Positions 8,074-17,302 are shown, counted from the stretch's first letter. The stretch: DNA of 64,000 nucleotides from Arenibacter aquaticus (GCF_003957295.1 NZ_RQPJ01000001.1:682001-746000), one strand, 5' to 3'. A program made the numbers and translations. Notes: generated from the letters alone by a model not told the origin.

Positions 8074-11000
8074 TTAGAAACTTACGTTTAAACCAAGAGT
8101 ATATTGACGTTGTGCGGGGTAATTATTAACACCCCCGGTTTCAGGATCCCAAGGAAATACACCTAATTTATCAAAGGTTAAAATATTGGTTCCACTTACC
8201 GATAACCTGACATTACTAATACCGGATTTCTCTAATATTTCTTTTGGCAAAGAATAACCAACAACAATGTTCTTTAAGCGTAAGTAACCAGAATCCATAA
8301 AGTATTTATCCAGTGTCAAACTATTGGTAGGACCTGTTAAGTCTCTAGGAAATTCCGCCCCTACACCATTATTTTCGGCTGTCCATAAATTATCTACAAT
8401 GTATTGGTATGGTGTGGCAGTACCACTATTCTGCACAAAAATACCCCTTTGTTGACCACTAAAGTTCTGGTTAAAATTGGAAGCCCCCTGCCAAAACATG
8501 GTAAAATCCCAATTCTTATAGTTAAGCTCGGTATTAAAACCATATAAAATCTCAGGTACTGTATTACGGCCTATTAGTATACGGTCATCCTGATCAATTT
8601 TGCCATCATTATTGGTATCCTTTATTTTAATATCACCCGCTCTTAGATTAGGACTTTGACCATTAAAATAATCTATGGTTAAATTATCAATTTCCTCCTG
8701 GGTAAAGAAGCCGTCAAAAGCATAACCAAAAGTTCTATTTAGCCAATTGCCACTTAGTTTATTTATGCGCTCTCTGTCCTCAGTAATAAATTCTTCTGGG
8801 TCACTAAAGTTTTTTACCCATTTTTCCCTTGACCATGAGGCATTTGCAGAAAATTTATAATTAAAATCTTCCACACCTCCTCTAAAATTTAATGCTGCCT
8901 CAAAGCCTCTATTGTCTCTTTCCTCAATGTTTTCATATGGCAATACTGCTCCGGATGTATTAACGATTACAACTCCAGGATCCAAAGCCAACAATTGACT
9001 TCTTTTTCTGTAAAACGCATCAACTTCCAATCCCAACCTATTATTCATAAATCGCATTTCCAAACCTGCGTTGTATAAATCACTTAGCTGCCAAGTAATA
9101 CGGGGGTTAGGAATACCTAGGGTACGTATTACAGATTGGTAATCTCCATTAAAAACATATCCGTTTTCGCCTCTTAACTGTTCAAAACCATCAATATAGT
9201 CATAGGTATTGGACCCATCATTTCCTAAGCGAGAATAAGACCCTCTTAATTTTAACAAGTTAATTGACTTTGAGTTTTTTAAGAAATCCTCCTTAGACAA
9301 TACCCACCCAGCAGATACTCCTGGAAAGAATCCAGTCCTGGAATTTTCTGGAAAGAATGATGATTTATCTTGCCTAAAAGATAACTCCAATAGGTATTTG
9401 CTTGCATAGTCATAATTTAAACGCCCAACAATACCTGTTCTCCCCAACTCTGATCCTCCTCCGGACACCGTGGCGAAATCTGGATTGTTAGCAAATAAAA
9501 AGGGAGTTGCACTAGACAATAAATCATTTCCGTTGGCACTGTAATCCCTCGTTTGCTCACTAATACTTTCAAAAAGAAGAAGTGCACTTAAGTTATGTTC
9601 CCCAAAACTTCTATTATAATTTGCGCTTATGTTGGTAGTTAAGCGTTCAAATCTATAGGTTTGCTCACTCAAAGTAGTTTGCTCTCTACCAACTTGGCTT
9701 TTATAACCGGTATCTGTTAAGTACCACAACTCATATGGCTTTGATAAAATACTACGAAATCTATAAACTTGTAAATAACCAGCTCTTCCTGTAAAACTCA
9801 ACCCTTCTATTGCAGGAACTTTATACGTTAATTCTGCCGAAGCATTAATATTATCTGTTCTGGTATCATCATAACCCGCTATATCCCGTCTAGTAGCTGA
9901 GAGCGGACTACGCGGATTATCTATATTGGCTCCAGGCACTTTATCCGGATCTGGCAAAGAACTAGGAAAAGCTGGGTTGGACCATCCAATGGAAAATAAA
10001 TCACTGGACTCAAAAGATCTATCCGAACTTCTCAATTCTCGCCTCCATCCCAATTGAGCAGCAGCTGAAAGATTGTCTGAAATCTCAAAATCCAAGTTCA
10101 TAGAGCCATTATAACGTTCATAGCCGAAATCCCCTGAAGCCCATATTGTCTTTTGATCTAAAAAGCCTATTGAGGTAAAGTATTTTATTTTTTCACTACC
10201 TCCCCTCACATTTAAATTGTGCTGGGCCTGTGGTGCAAAACGATTGGTAATTACATCAAACCAATCTGTACCAGGATCCCCAGCTTCCAGCAATGCCAAT
10301 CTTTCACTGGTAATATTATCAACAACTCCATCATTACTACCATCCCTATGCTGCATAACAGCTTTCAAGTAACCTTGGTAATCTGCAAACTCAGGGTAAC
10401 TAGTAAAATCAGCAAGTGAATATGTGGTATTATAAGTAACCACAGGCTTTCCCAATTTACCTCTTTTAGTAGTAACCAAAATAACACCTGCACCGGCCCT
10501 AACTCCGTAAACCGCTGCTGCCGCATCTTTTAAAACAGATATCGATTCTATTTCGTTTGGATCTAGTTGTGAGAAGTCGCGTTGAAAGCCATCAACAATA
10601 ACTAAGGGGCTTTCTCCCTGATTACCCCCAGAACCATTGGCTCCAAAACCTCTAATATTTATTGTAGAACCATCGGCTCCGGGACGCCCTTGCCCTAGGC
10701 TCAGGTTTAACCCGGGTAATCTTCCTTGAAGGTTTTGTTGTAGATTAGGAGAGGGCGTTACCGTAACGTCCTCGGACTGAACGGTGGCCACAGACCCGGT
10801 AACAGTCTCTTTCTTCTGAGTACCATAACCCACAACTACAACTTCTTCCAATCCGGCTGCAGATTCCTCCAGGACAATAGTTATTGAAGCTTGTCCGTTA
10901 AGCGGCACTTCTTTTGAAGCAAATCCGATATACGAAACAACCAATATGGCATTTTCGCTTTCCAATTGAATTGAAAAATTCCCGTCAAAATCGGCCGTCA

Positions 11001-11496
11001 CCCCATTGGATGTTCCTTTTTCCACAATATTGGCACCCGGCAAGGGCTGTCCTTCCTGATCAGTAACTGTACCTGTAACTAGGTATTGTTGCTGTTGCAG
11101 CGAAATTTCTGCGGTAGGCTCGGCATTGCTATACCGTTCACGGATCACAATACGATTCTTTCTGGACAGCTCAAACTCAACAGCGCTCTTGGATAAGCTC
11201 TGTCTTAAAAGCTCATCTACCCCAATCTCTCCTTTTTTCAATTGTACTTCAGGAGCGTTCGCAAACAGATTGTCTGGATATAAAAAACGATACTTGGTCT
11301 GGTTTTGAATAATATCAAAAACCTCATCTACAAAGACTACCTTATCGGCCTCTATGGTTACTTTCTCCTGGGAGAATGATGTTTCTGTAGTTATCCCAAA
11401 AACGGTTGTACACAATAGAAAAATAAAGGTTTTCATCATCATAATTAGCACCCGCATCCGGACAAACGACCGGGACTTGATTAATTTAATTTTCAT
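8074..11496 (-). CDS. SusC/RagA family TonB-dependent transporter with STN signalling domain
   Basis: This is an outer-membrane TonB-linked importer of 1140 residues. After an unusually long basic leader (about 40 residues) the mature part starts near QEKVTIEADKVV. It begins with an STN domain (about 45-120), followed by a carboxypeptidase-regulatory-like domain (about 138-215, VTGTVTDQEGQPLPGANI). The motif EEVVVVGYGTQKK and the plug domain come next (about 220-345, ending AGVILVTTKRGK), and a 22-strand barrel follows. The STN domain is the part that contacts a FecR anti-sigma factor, and such a gene lies 109 bp upstream. This fits substrate-dependent trans-envelope induction. A second ATG (residue 14 or 19) could be the real start and would give a more normal signal peptide. 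Confidence 0.96.
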   Translation of the reverse strand: MKIKLIKSRSFVRMRVLIMMMKTFIFLLCTTVFGITTETSFSQEKVTIEADKVVFVDEVFDIIQNQTKYRFLYPDNLFANAPEVQLKKGEIGVDELLRQSLSKSAVEFELSRKNRIVIRERYSNAEPTAEISLQQQQYLVTGTVTDQEGQPLPGANIVEKGTSNGVTADFDGNFSIQLESENAILVVSYIGFASKEVPLNGQASITIVLEESAAGLEEVVVVGYGTQKKETVTGSVATVQSEDVTVTPSPNLQQNLQGRLPGLNLSLGQGRPGADGSTINIRGFGANGSGGNQGESPLVIVDGFQRDFSQLDPNEIESISVLKDAAAAVYGVRAGAGVILVTTKRGKLGKPVVTYNTTYSLADFTSYPEFADYQGYLKAVMQHRDGSNDGVVDNITSERLALLEAGDPGTDWFDVITNRFAPQAQHNLNVRGGSEKIKYFTSIGFLDQKTIWASGDFGYERYNGSMNLDFEISDNLSAAAQLGWRRELRSSDRSFESSDLFSIGWSNPAFPSSLPDPDKVPGANIDNPRSPLSATRRDIAGYDDTRTDNINASAELTYKVPAIEGLSFTGRAGYLQVYRFRSILSKPYELWYLTDTGYKSQVGREQTTLSEQTYRFERLTTNISANYNRSFGEHNLSALLLFESISEQTRDYSANGNDLLSSATPFLFANNPDFATVSGGGSELGRTGIVGRLNYDYASKYLLELSFRQDKSSFFPENSRTGFFPGVSAGWVLSKEDFLKNSKSINLLKLRGSYSRLGNDGSNTYDYIDGFEQLRGENGYVFNGDYQSVIRTLGIPNPRITWQLSDLYNAGLEMRFMNNRLGLEVDAFYRKRSQLLALDPGVVIVNTSGAVLPYENIEERDNRGFEAALNFRGGVEDFNYKFSANASWSREKWVKNFSDPEEFITEDRERINKLSGNWLNRTFGYAFDGFFTQEEIDNLTIDYFNGQSPNLRAGDIKIKDTNNDGKIDQDDRILIGRNTVPEILYGFNTELNYKNWDFTMFWQGASNFNQNFSGQQRGIFVQNSGTATPYQYIVDNLWTAENNGVGAEFPRDLTGPTNSLTLDKYFMDSGYLRLKNIVVGYSLPKEILEKSGISNVRLSVSGTNILTFDKLGVFPWDPETGGVNNYPAQRQYTLGLNVSF

Positions 11497-11605
11497 AAAT
11501 TTACATGGTATTGGTTAGACATTGGTTTAAATAATACAGTCTAAAGGGACGAAGTTGATGCACCGCTAAATGTTCTCCTTCGCTCCCTTTTATTAAAAAT
11601 TATTT

Positions 11606-12775
11606 TTATTTTAAGAGTATTGTTTTATTAATTATTTCATAGTCCTTTATGACCTTGAAATTCTTTATAGTATTTAATATATCCTCTATATTCTGATCTT
11701 TATCCAGCACTCCGTTAAACCCCGCTTTTTCCAAGTCAGGATTTTCAAAAACCACATCCATATCATACCAGCGCGACAGCACCGTCATAATTTCCCCTAG
11801 CGGCTTTCTTCTAAAACTAAAAACGCCGTCTTTCCAAGAAATCTCATTATAAACGTTTACAGAAGCAATGTCCATGCTGTTATCATTAAGATTTAGGTTC
11901 GCCTGTTGTGAGGGTAGCAGTTCGCGTTTTCCATTTGTGGTACTAACCACAACCTTGCCTTCTACCAGGGTGGTATATATATTAATATCCCCTTTATAGG
12001 CCTTCATATTAAATTCGGTTCCTAACACCTCTATTTCTTGGGATTGATTGGAAACCACAAATTTTGAACCTTCATGCTCCGTACTAGGGGAAACGGCGAA
12101 GTAACCTTCACCGTAAACCAGTTCTACCTCACGGGTTTTCCCTTTTTTGAAGTACACTGGATATTTAAGTTGGGATTCGGAATTTAACCAAACTTCTGTC
12201 CCATCTGACAATACTAGATGAAACTGCCCCCCTCTTGGTATAGTTAAAAAGTTATAGACCTCTTTTTCACTATTGCTACTGTCTTCTCTGTAGACAATTT
12301 TCTCACCAGAACTATGAACATTTTGTGTTTCATAGGCGTTCCCTTTTCCCAAGACAATTTGAGAGCCATCTTCCAAGGTTAAGGTAGCCTTATCAGAACC
12401 TACAACTATATTATTGCTTATTATTCTTGGTTTGGTTTCAATGGTCTTGGAGAAAATACTATCCTTGAAAAAATAGCTTGTACATAATAAAACAGATACA
12501 ACCGCTGCAGCGGAATAACTAATAATATTACGTGTTTTTTTTATTCTAAAAGTCCTTTTTTCTTCATCCATTAAATCCTGCAACTTACTTTTTAATTTAT
12601 TGGCGTCGAATTGTCTCATTTGGTAATCAATGGCATAATTAGTTTGGACATAGTCGTTGAATAATTTTTCGTTTTCATCATCCCGCAACCATTCATCTAA
12701 GGTATCCAACTCATCTGCCGAGGCTTGATGGGTCAGGAATTTGGTAATTAGGTCCATTGATATATTATGGTTCAT
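11606..12775 (-). CDS. FecR-family anti-sigma factor
   Basis: This is a 389-residue inner-membrane protein. It has an N-terminal cytosolic region (LITKFLTHQASADELDTLDEWLRDDENEKLFNDY), split here by conserved Trp and Asp/Glu residues. One transmembrane helix follows near 85-105 (ISYSAAAVVSVLLC), and then the periplasmic FecR domain with LPRGGQF-type motif TIPRGGQFHLVLSDG and LGTEFNMKAY. A C-terminal secretin/STN-like segment ends the chain (VFSFRRKPLGEIMTVLSRWY). It should sequester the ECF sigma encoded divergently and release it when the STN domain of the SusC importer signals that glycan is bound. The start could be the ATG at 12775 or the one six codons later (12757). Confidence 0.93.
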   Translation of the reverse strand: MNHNISMDLITKFLTHQASADELDTLDEWLRDDENEKLFNDYVQTNYAIDYQMRQFDANKLKSKLQDLMDEEKRTFRIKKTRNIISYSAAAVVSVLLCTSYFFKDSIFSKTIETKPRIISNNIVVGSDKATLTLEDGSQIVLGKGNAYETQNVHSSGEKIVYREDSSNSEKEVYNFLTIPRGGQFHLVLSDGTEVWLNSESQLKYPVYFKKGKTREVELVYGEGYFAVSPSTEHEGSKFVVSNQSQEIEVLGTEFNMKAYKGDINIYTTLVEGKVVVSTTNGKRELLPSQQANLNLNDNSMDIASVNVYNEISWKDGVFSFRRKPLGEIMTVLSRWYDMDVVFENPDLEKAGFNGVLDKDQNIEDILNTIKNFKVIKDYEIINKTILLK

Positions 12776-12887
12776 TAGAAACGTACTATTTACAATTAAT
12801 ACGTATAGATTTTACATAACCCTAACTTTTTTGATGGTTTTTTTTTACTTTGCCCAAAATAACCGCCAATTATTACCAAATTACCAT

Positions 12888-13499
12888 ATGCCCAACAACT
12901 ATTTAAACACCCCCCAGTTTATTGAAGCATTGAAAGCTGGTGATCCCAAAGCGTATACGTTTCTAGTAGATACCTACCACCATAAGCTTTGTATTTATGC
13001 CTACAGCCTTATAAATAACCAGAAGGCCGCTGAGGACATTGTGCAAAACGTTTTTATCCGTACCTGGAAAAAACGAAACGGATTAAAGCCCGATTTTGAA
13101 ATCAGAAGCTTTCTTTATAAGTCGGTTTACAATGAATTTATAGATGAATATCGCAAACAGAAATTAGTAGTTCCCTTAGAGAAAAAATATATTGATGCGC
13201 TTACTACTATGATGGAAAATGAAGATGAACATGCCTTAGAGCGCAAAATAAAACTTGTAAAACGGTCCATACAGGACCTACCCCCAAAGTGCAAGGAAAT
13301 CTTTATGTTAAGTAAACAAGACGGACTCACCAATTTAGAGATTGCCGAATATAAACAGTTATCCATTAAATCGGTAGAGGCCCATATTACCAAGGCTTTT
13401 TCCATTCTCAGACAATCCATTGGCGAAGAAATGCATCAGGTTCTATTCCTAATGTTCAGATCATTAAAAAGTGATACGCCTGCTTTTGGGGGAGAATAA
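12888..13499 (+). CDS. ECF RNA polymerase sigma factor (Bacteroidetes FecI/RpoE-like)
   Basis: This is a 203-residue ECF sigma factor. Region 2 spans FIEALKAGDPKAYTFLVDTY through AAEDIVQNVFIRTWKKR (residues about 9-60). Region 4 spans LPPKCKEIFMLSKQDGLTNLEIAEYKQLSIKS, split by the HTH turn (about 125-170). The reading frame extends upstream to 12741, but that would overlap the divergent fecR start. The family N-terminus fits the ATG at 12888. A TAC-TTTG-like -7 element (12846-12852) lies 35 bp before this ATG. It is expected to transcribe the susC operon. It is divergent from fecR, whereas most FecI/FecR-type pairs are co-directional. Confidence 0.93.
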   Translation: MPNNYLNTPQFIEALKAGDPKAYTFLVDTYHHKLCIYAYSLINNQKAAEDIVQNVFIRTWKKRNGLKPDFEIRSFLYKSVYNEFIDEYRKQKLVVPLEKKYIDALTTMMENEDEHALERKIKLVKRSIQDLPPKCKEIFMLSKQDGLTNLEIAEYKQLSIKSVEAHITKAFSILRQSIGEEMHQVLFLMFRSLKSDTPAFGGE

Positions 13500-13550
13500 A
13501 GCATAACCTATTCACTCTTGCTATATCCAATATCCAATAATACGTGGTGG

Positions 13551-14432
13551 TTATTCATAATCGCTGCCAGATTTTTTGTGCTCCCTTAAATAATCAGACG
13601 GTGAACAGTTCATAATTAAGCGGAACTGCCTATTAAAATTGGAAATGCTATTAAACCCGGATTCATAACACACAGTAGTAATACTACACTCCCCTCCCAA
13701 TAGTAATTTACAGGCATACCCAATTCTAATCCCGGTTACATAACGCGTAAAGCTTGTGCCCTTGGAACGTTTAAAGAATCTACTAAAGGCAGAAGGATTC
13801 ATATGGGCAATGCGCGCTGCTTCCTTAAGGGTTATAGTTTTGTAAAAATTTTTAAAGATATAGGCATGTACATTGTCCAAATGCTTGTTTTGTGATAATA
13901 CATAGGTGTTTAAAAAGCCTTGGCTCGCCAATAATTTATAACTCTTGTGCCTAGACAGCTTATCCAATATGGTTAAAAACGCAACGGTCTTATTAAAACC
14001 CTCCAACTTCAACATATCCCTAGCCTCCTGTATTAGTTCCTTGTCTATATCAAAAAACTTTATTCCATTTTTAGCTCTTTCAAACAGACTATGGATATGC
14101 TGCATTTCCGGGGTTTCAAAAAATTTACTTCCCAAATAATCCCTTTTAAAATGCATTACATAGGCTTTTGCGGATAGGTTGGGATTGGATTGAAAGTAGT
14201 CCTCATCGCTCAGCCACATATGCGGTAAAATTTCGCCCAGCAATACAATCTCCCCTTCATGGAATTTTTCACTGGAATCGCCCACAAAACAAGTTCCCTC
14301 ACTTTTTAATACCACCACCAGTTCCAGTTCGGGATGATAGTGCCATATTTTTAGAAAATAGGGATACTTCTTCACCTTGGTGGTAAAGGAGCTGTTGTTA
14401 AAATTACTTCTATCGGCAAATTGGAGTTTCAT
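13551..14432 (-). CDS. AraC-family transcriptional regulator with cupin-like sensor
   Basis: This 293-residue protein has two parts. The N-terminal cupin-like sensor (about 20-110) contains WHYHPELELVVVLKSEGTCFVGD and HEGEIVLLGEILPHMW. The C-terminal AraC domain (about 190-288) has two helix-turn-helix units: TLKEAARIAHMNPSAFSRFF and CYESGFNSISNFNRQFRLIM, followed by PSDYLR. Such regulators often respond to sugars and activate catabolic operons. It converges with the sigma factor gene and lies 199 bp from the divergent ppsA start. Candidate targets are therefore the PUL, ppsA or itself. No site could be assigned to it. Confidence 0.93.
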   Translation of the reverse strand: MKLQFADRSNFNNSSFTTKVKKYPYFLKIWHYHPELELVVVLKSEGTCFVGDSSEKFHEGEIVLLGEILPHMWLSDEDYFQSNPNLSAKAYVMHFKRDYLGSKFFETPEMQHIHSLFERAKNGIKFFDIDKELIQEARDMLKLEGFNKTVAFLTILDKLSRHKSYKLLASQGFLNTYVLSQNKHLDNVHAYIFKNFYKTITLKEAARIAHMNPSAFSRFFKRSKGTSFTRYVTGIRIGYACKLLLGGECSITTVCYESGFNSISNFNRQFRLIMNCSPSDYLREHKKSGSDYE

Positions 14433-14588
14433 GACTTATAAAATCCCTATAAACATAATACTAAAAATCCACATAATCCCTACAAACCAATTCACGAGCA
14501 AAAAAAGTACTACAACTAGTCATATTATAGGTTGGTAAGCTGTTCAAATTGGCGAAAATTTGTAGTGAAATAATTTTTTTATCGCTTT

Positions 14589-14604
14589 ACGCAAACGATT
14601 TCGT
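14589..14604 (+). promoter_or_regulatory. LacI/PurR-type operator-like palindrome upstream of ppsA
   Basis: ACGCAAACGATTTCGT differs by one base from the E. coli PurR-type consensus ACGCAAACGTTTTCGT. It has the central CG step typical of LacI/GalR-family operators. It lies 28-43 bp before the ppsA ATG, a position suited to repression or activation. The match is seen directly; the regulator is inferred, and no LacI-family gene is present in this window. Confidence 0.5.
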
Positions 14605-14631
14605 AAAAAGAACAACAGCTAAATTAGACCT

Positions 14632-17061
14632 ATGAGCAATGCAAAAAAGTACATCCAGAAGTTAAGTGAGGTAGGTATAGATGATTTACCCAGGGTAGGC
14701 GGCAAGAACGCTTCCCTTGGGGAAATGATTCAACATCTTACGGCCCAAAATATCAAAGTCCCTAATGGCTTTGCCATCACAGTGGATGCCTTTGATGCTT
14801 TTATTGATGAAAACCATTTAAAGGAAAAGATAAACGCCGCTTTGGAAGGGTTGGATACCACGGATATTATTCAGTTGCGCAAGACTGGTTCCCACATTCG
14901 CAAACTGATTTCCAATGGTAAATTTCCTGTTTCTGTTGAAAAAGCCATCTTGGAATGCTACTATGCCCTATCTGCAGAATACAATCAGGAAGCTACGGAT
15001 ATTGCTGTACGTTCCTCTGCCACTGCAGAAGATTTGCCAGATGCCTCGTTTGCCGGTCAACAATCCACTTATTTGAATATCCGTGGGGGAGAAATGCTCT
15101 TAACAGCCATAAGAAGTTGCTTTGCCTCCCTTTACACAGATAGGGCTATTTCCTATCGTTCTTCCCGTGGTTACGATCATTTTATCATTAAACTGTCGGT
15201 TTGTGTGCAAAAAATGGTGCGTTCCGATCTGGGCTCCTCCGGCGTAGCTTTTTCCTTGGATACAGAAAGCGGGTTCAAAGATGTAGTGCTTATCAACGGT
15301 GCCTATGGCCTAGGGGAACTGGTAGTTGGTGGTGAAATCTCCCCGGATGAATTCTTGGTTTTCAAACCCACACTACAAAAAGGGTTTAACGCCATAATAG
15401 ATAAAAAACTGGGCAAAAAAACACATAAAATGGTCTATGGCAATAAGCCCTTTGAGACTGTTAAACAGGTTCCGGTTGATAAAAAAATACAGGATACCTT
15501 TTGCCTAAAGGACACCCAAATTTTGCAATTGGCACAATGGGTACAAAAAATAGAAAACTACTATAGTACCCTAAGAGGAACTTGGTGCCCTATGGACATA
15601 GAATGGGCCATAGACGGACTCACCAATGAACTATACATAGTGCAGGCAAGACCGGAGACCATTCACTCACAGGAGCAAACAGCCAGTATTAAGGAATATG
15701 AAATTGAAGGGGAAGGCTGCTTGAAAAAAAAGCTTATTCTAGAAGGGGTTGCCGTAGGTGATAAGATTGGCAATGGCAAGGTACATCGTATCTTTTCTTT
15801 GGACGGAAGGGATGGTAGTGCCGACGAGACCGATTTTAAGGAGGGGGATATTTTGGTTACCGAAATGACCGATCCGGACTGGGAACCCCTTATGAAAAAA
15901 GCCGCGGCCATCATTACCGAAAAAGGGGGAAGAACCTGTCATGCCGCTATTGTGGCACGTGAGATTGGTGTTCCCGCTATTGTGGGCGCGGCCACGGCCA
16001 CTAGCCTACTCCAAAACGGACAGGATATCACGGTTTCCTGTGCCGAGGGCAATGTTGGAAAGGTATATGAAGGGAAAATTAAATACAAATTGCACGAGAC
16101 TGCATACACCGCATTCCCCAAGACCAAAACACCAGTGTTGATGAATATAGGTTCTCCGGAACTAGCCTTCCAATACAGAAAGATCCCCAATGCAGGGGTT
16201 GGCCTCGCAAGGGAAGAATTTATAATAAATAATTACATAAAGGTACATCCATTGGCATTGCTAAAGCACAAGGAGCTCAATGATTCGGCGCTTTCCAATT
16301 CTATTGCAGACCTGATTAAAGGCTATGAATCGGAAGAGGCTTTCTTTATACATAAATTGGCACAAGGAATTGGGAAAATAGGTGCTGCCTTCTACCCCAA
16401 CAGGGTAATCACCAGATTGTCCGATTTTAAGACCAATGAATATTACAATCTCTTGGGCGGGAACCATTTTGAGCCCAAGGAAGAAAACCCCATGATTGGA
16501 TGGAGAGGAGCCTCACGCTATTATTCCGAGACTTTTAAAGAGGCCTTCGTCTTGGAGTGCAAAGCACTTAAAATGGTAAGGGACCAATTTGGTTTGGAAA
16601 ATATTACGGTAATGATTCCTTTTTGTAGGACCCCGCAGGAACTCAGCAAGGTATTGCAGATCATGGAAGAAAACGGACTTAAGCGAGGGGAACGTGGTCT
16701 GGAAATCTATTTGATGGCAGAATTGCCCTCCAATGTAATCCTGGCCCATGAATTTGCACCTATGATAGATGGCTTTTCAATAGGGTCCAATGACCTTACC
16801 CAACTCGTACTAGGGCTGGACAGGGACTCCAGTTTGGTTGCCCATTTGTACGACGAGCGCAATTGTGCCGTAAAAAGCATGATTAAAATGTTGATTACAA
16901 CAGCAAAGCAACATAAGACCAAGGTGGGAATCTGTGGTCAAGGTCCGTCCGACTTTCCAGATTTCTCCCAATTCTTGATAGAAGAGGGTATAGATACGGT
17001 TTCGGTAACACCGGATTCCATGCTAAAGACATTAAAGGTAATTCACGAAATAGAAAATTAA
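14632..17061 (+). CDS. ppsA: Phosphoenolpyruvate synthase (pyruvate, water dikinase)
   Basis: This 809-residue protein has the three domains of PEP synthase. The N-terminal ATP-grasp domain (about 10-350) includes GGKNASLGEM at 23-32 and AVRSSATAEDLPDASFAGQQ near 125-145. The phosphohistidine swivel domain has GGRTCHAAIVARE with His437 as the phosphate carrier. The C-terminal PEP-binding barrel includes GWRGASRYY, MIPFCRTP and the catalytic Cys in KVGICGQGPSD. It converts pyruvate and ATP to PEP, AMP and phosphate, the entry to gluconeogenesis. E. coli PpsA is 792 residues with its His at 421, so length and layout agree. A LacI-like palindrome sits just upstream, and a small gene follows 3 bp after the stop. 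Confidence 0.95.
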   Translation: MSNAKKYIQKLSEVGIDDLPRVGGKNASLGEMIQHLTAQNIKVPNGFAITVDAFDAFIDENHLKEKINAALEGLDTTDIIQLRKTGSHIRKLISNGKFPVSVEKAILECYYALSAEYNQEATDIAVRSSATAEDLPDASFAGQQSTYLNIRGGEMLLTAIRSCFASLYTDRAISYRSSRGYDHFIIKLSVCVQKMVRSDLGSSGVAFSLDTESGFKDVVLINGAYGLGELVVGGEISPDEFLVFKPTLQKGFNAIIDKKLGKKTHKMVYGNKPFETVKQVPVDKKIQDTFCLKDTQILQLAQWVQKIENYYSTLRGTWCPMDIEWAIDGLTNELYIVQARPETIHSQEQTASIKEYEIEGEGCLKKKLILEGVAVGDKIGNGKVHRIFSLDGRDGSADETDFKEGDILVTEMTDPDWEPLMKKAAAIITEKGGRTCHAAIVAREIGVPAIVGAATATSLLQNGQDITVSCAEGNVGKVYEGKIKYKLHETAYTAFPKTKTPVLMNIGSPELAFQYRKIPNAGVGLAREEFIINNYIKVHPLALLKHKELNDSALSNSIADLIKGYESEEAFFIHKLAQGIGKIGAAFYPNRVITRLSDFKTNEYYNLLGGNHFEPKEENPMIGWRGASRYYSETFKEAFVLECKALKMVRDQFGLENITVMIPFCRTPQELSKVLQIMEENGLKRGERGLEIYLMAELPSNVILAHEFAPMIDGFSIGSNDLTQLVLGLDRDSSLVAHLYDERNCAVKSMIKMLITTAKQHKTKVGICGQGPSDFPDFSQFLIEEGIDTVSVTPDSMLKTLKVIHEIEN

Positions 17062-17064
17062 AAT

Positions 17065-17220
17065 ATGAGCCATACCATAGAGGACATATTGTACGATGCC
17101 CATAAAAAAGGTAAACGAGAAGAGTTGTTGCACTATTTGGAAACCGTTCGTCAAAAGAATCCTGGAAAGGAACTGGCAGATCTATATCAAATGGCCCATG
17201 ACAGGATAGTAGGACCCTAA
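17065..17220 (+). CDS. Small hypothetical protein (51 aa) downstream of ppsA
   Basis: An ATG three bases after the ppsA stop opens a 51-codon frame beginning MSHTIEDILYDAHKKGKR and ending DRIVGP. It is predicted to be almost entirely helical and highly charged, with no signal peptide or membrane segment. It resembles a cytosolic helical hairpin. Tight spacing, sensible codon use and a terminator 53 bp after its stop support a real gene co-transcribed with ppsA. I do not recognise a family. A role in modulating PEP synthase is only a guess from position. Confidence 0.65.
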   Translation: MSHTIEDILYDAHKKGKREELLHYLETVRQKNPGKELADLYQMAHDRIVGP

Positions 17221-17239
17221 AGATGCTAGGTGTTATGGG

Positions 17240-17257
17240 TGTTACAAATGTGTAACA
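17240..17257. repeat. Perfect 6-6-6 palindrome TGTTAC-N6-GTAACA
   Basis: This short perfect inverted repeat with a 6-bp spacer lies between the 51-aa gene and the terminator. The 6-6-6 architecture is like a CRP/FNR-family site, but there is no gene start close downstream on either strand. It may only be part of the folded 3' end of the transcript. Confidence 0.3.
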
Positions 17258-17272
17258 GTGAATAGATAAAAC

Positions 17273-17302
17273 AGGCTTCGCAGCAATGCGGAGCCTTTGT
17301 TT
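17273..17302 (+). terminator. Rho-independent terminator of the ppsA operon
   Basis: AGGCTTCGC (17273-17281) pairs with GCGGAGCCT (17288-17296), with one G-T pair and a 6-nt loop, and is followed by TTGTTTG. It lies 53 bp after the stop of the 51-aa gene. Confidence 0.7.

Noticed and set aside
12741-12887. N-terminal extension of the ECF sigma frame
   Set aside because: It would overlap the divergent fecR start and include the promoter. The family N-terminus begins at the ATG at 12888.
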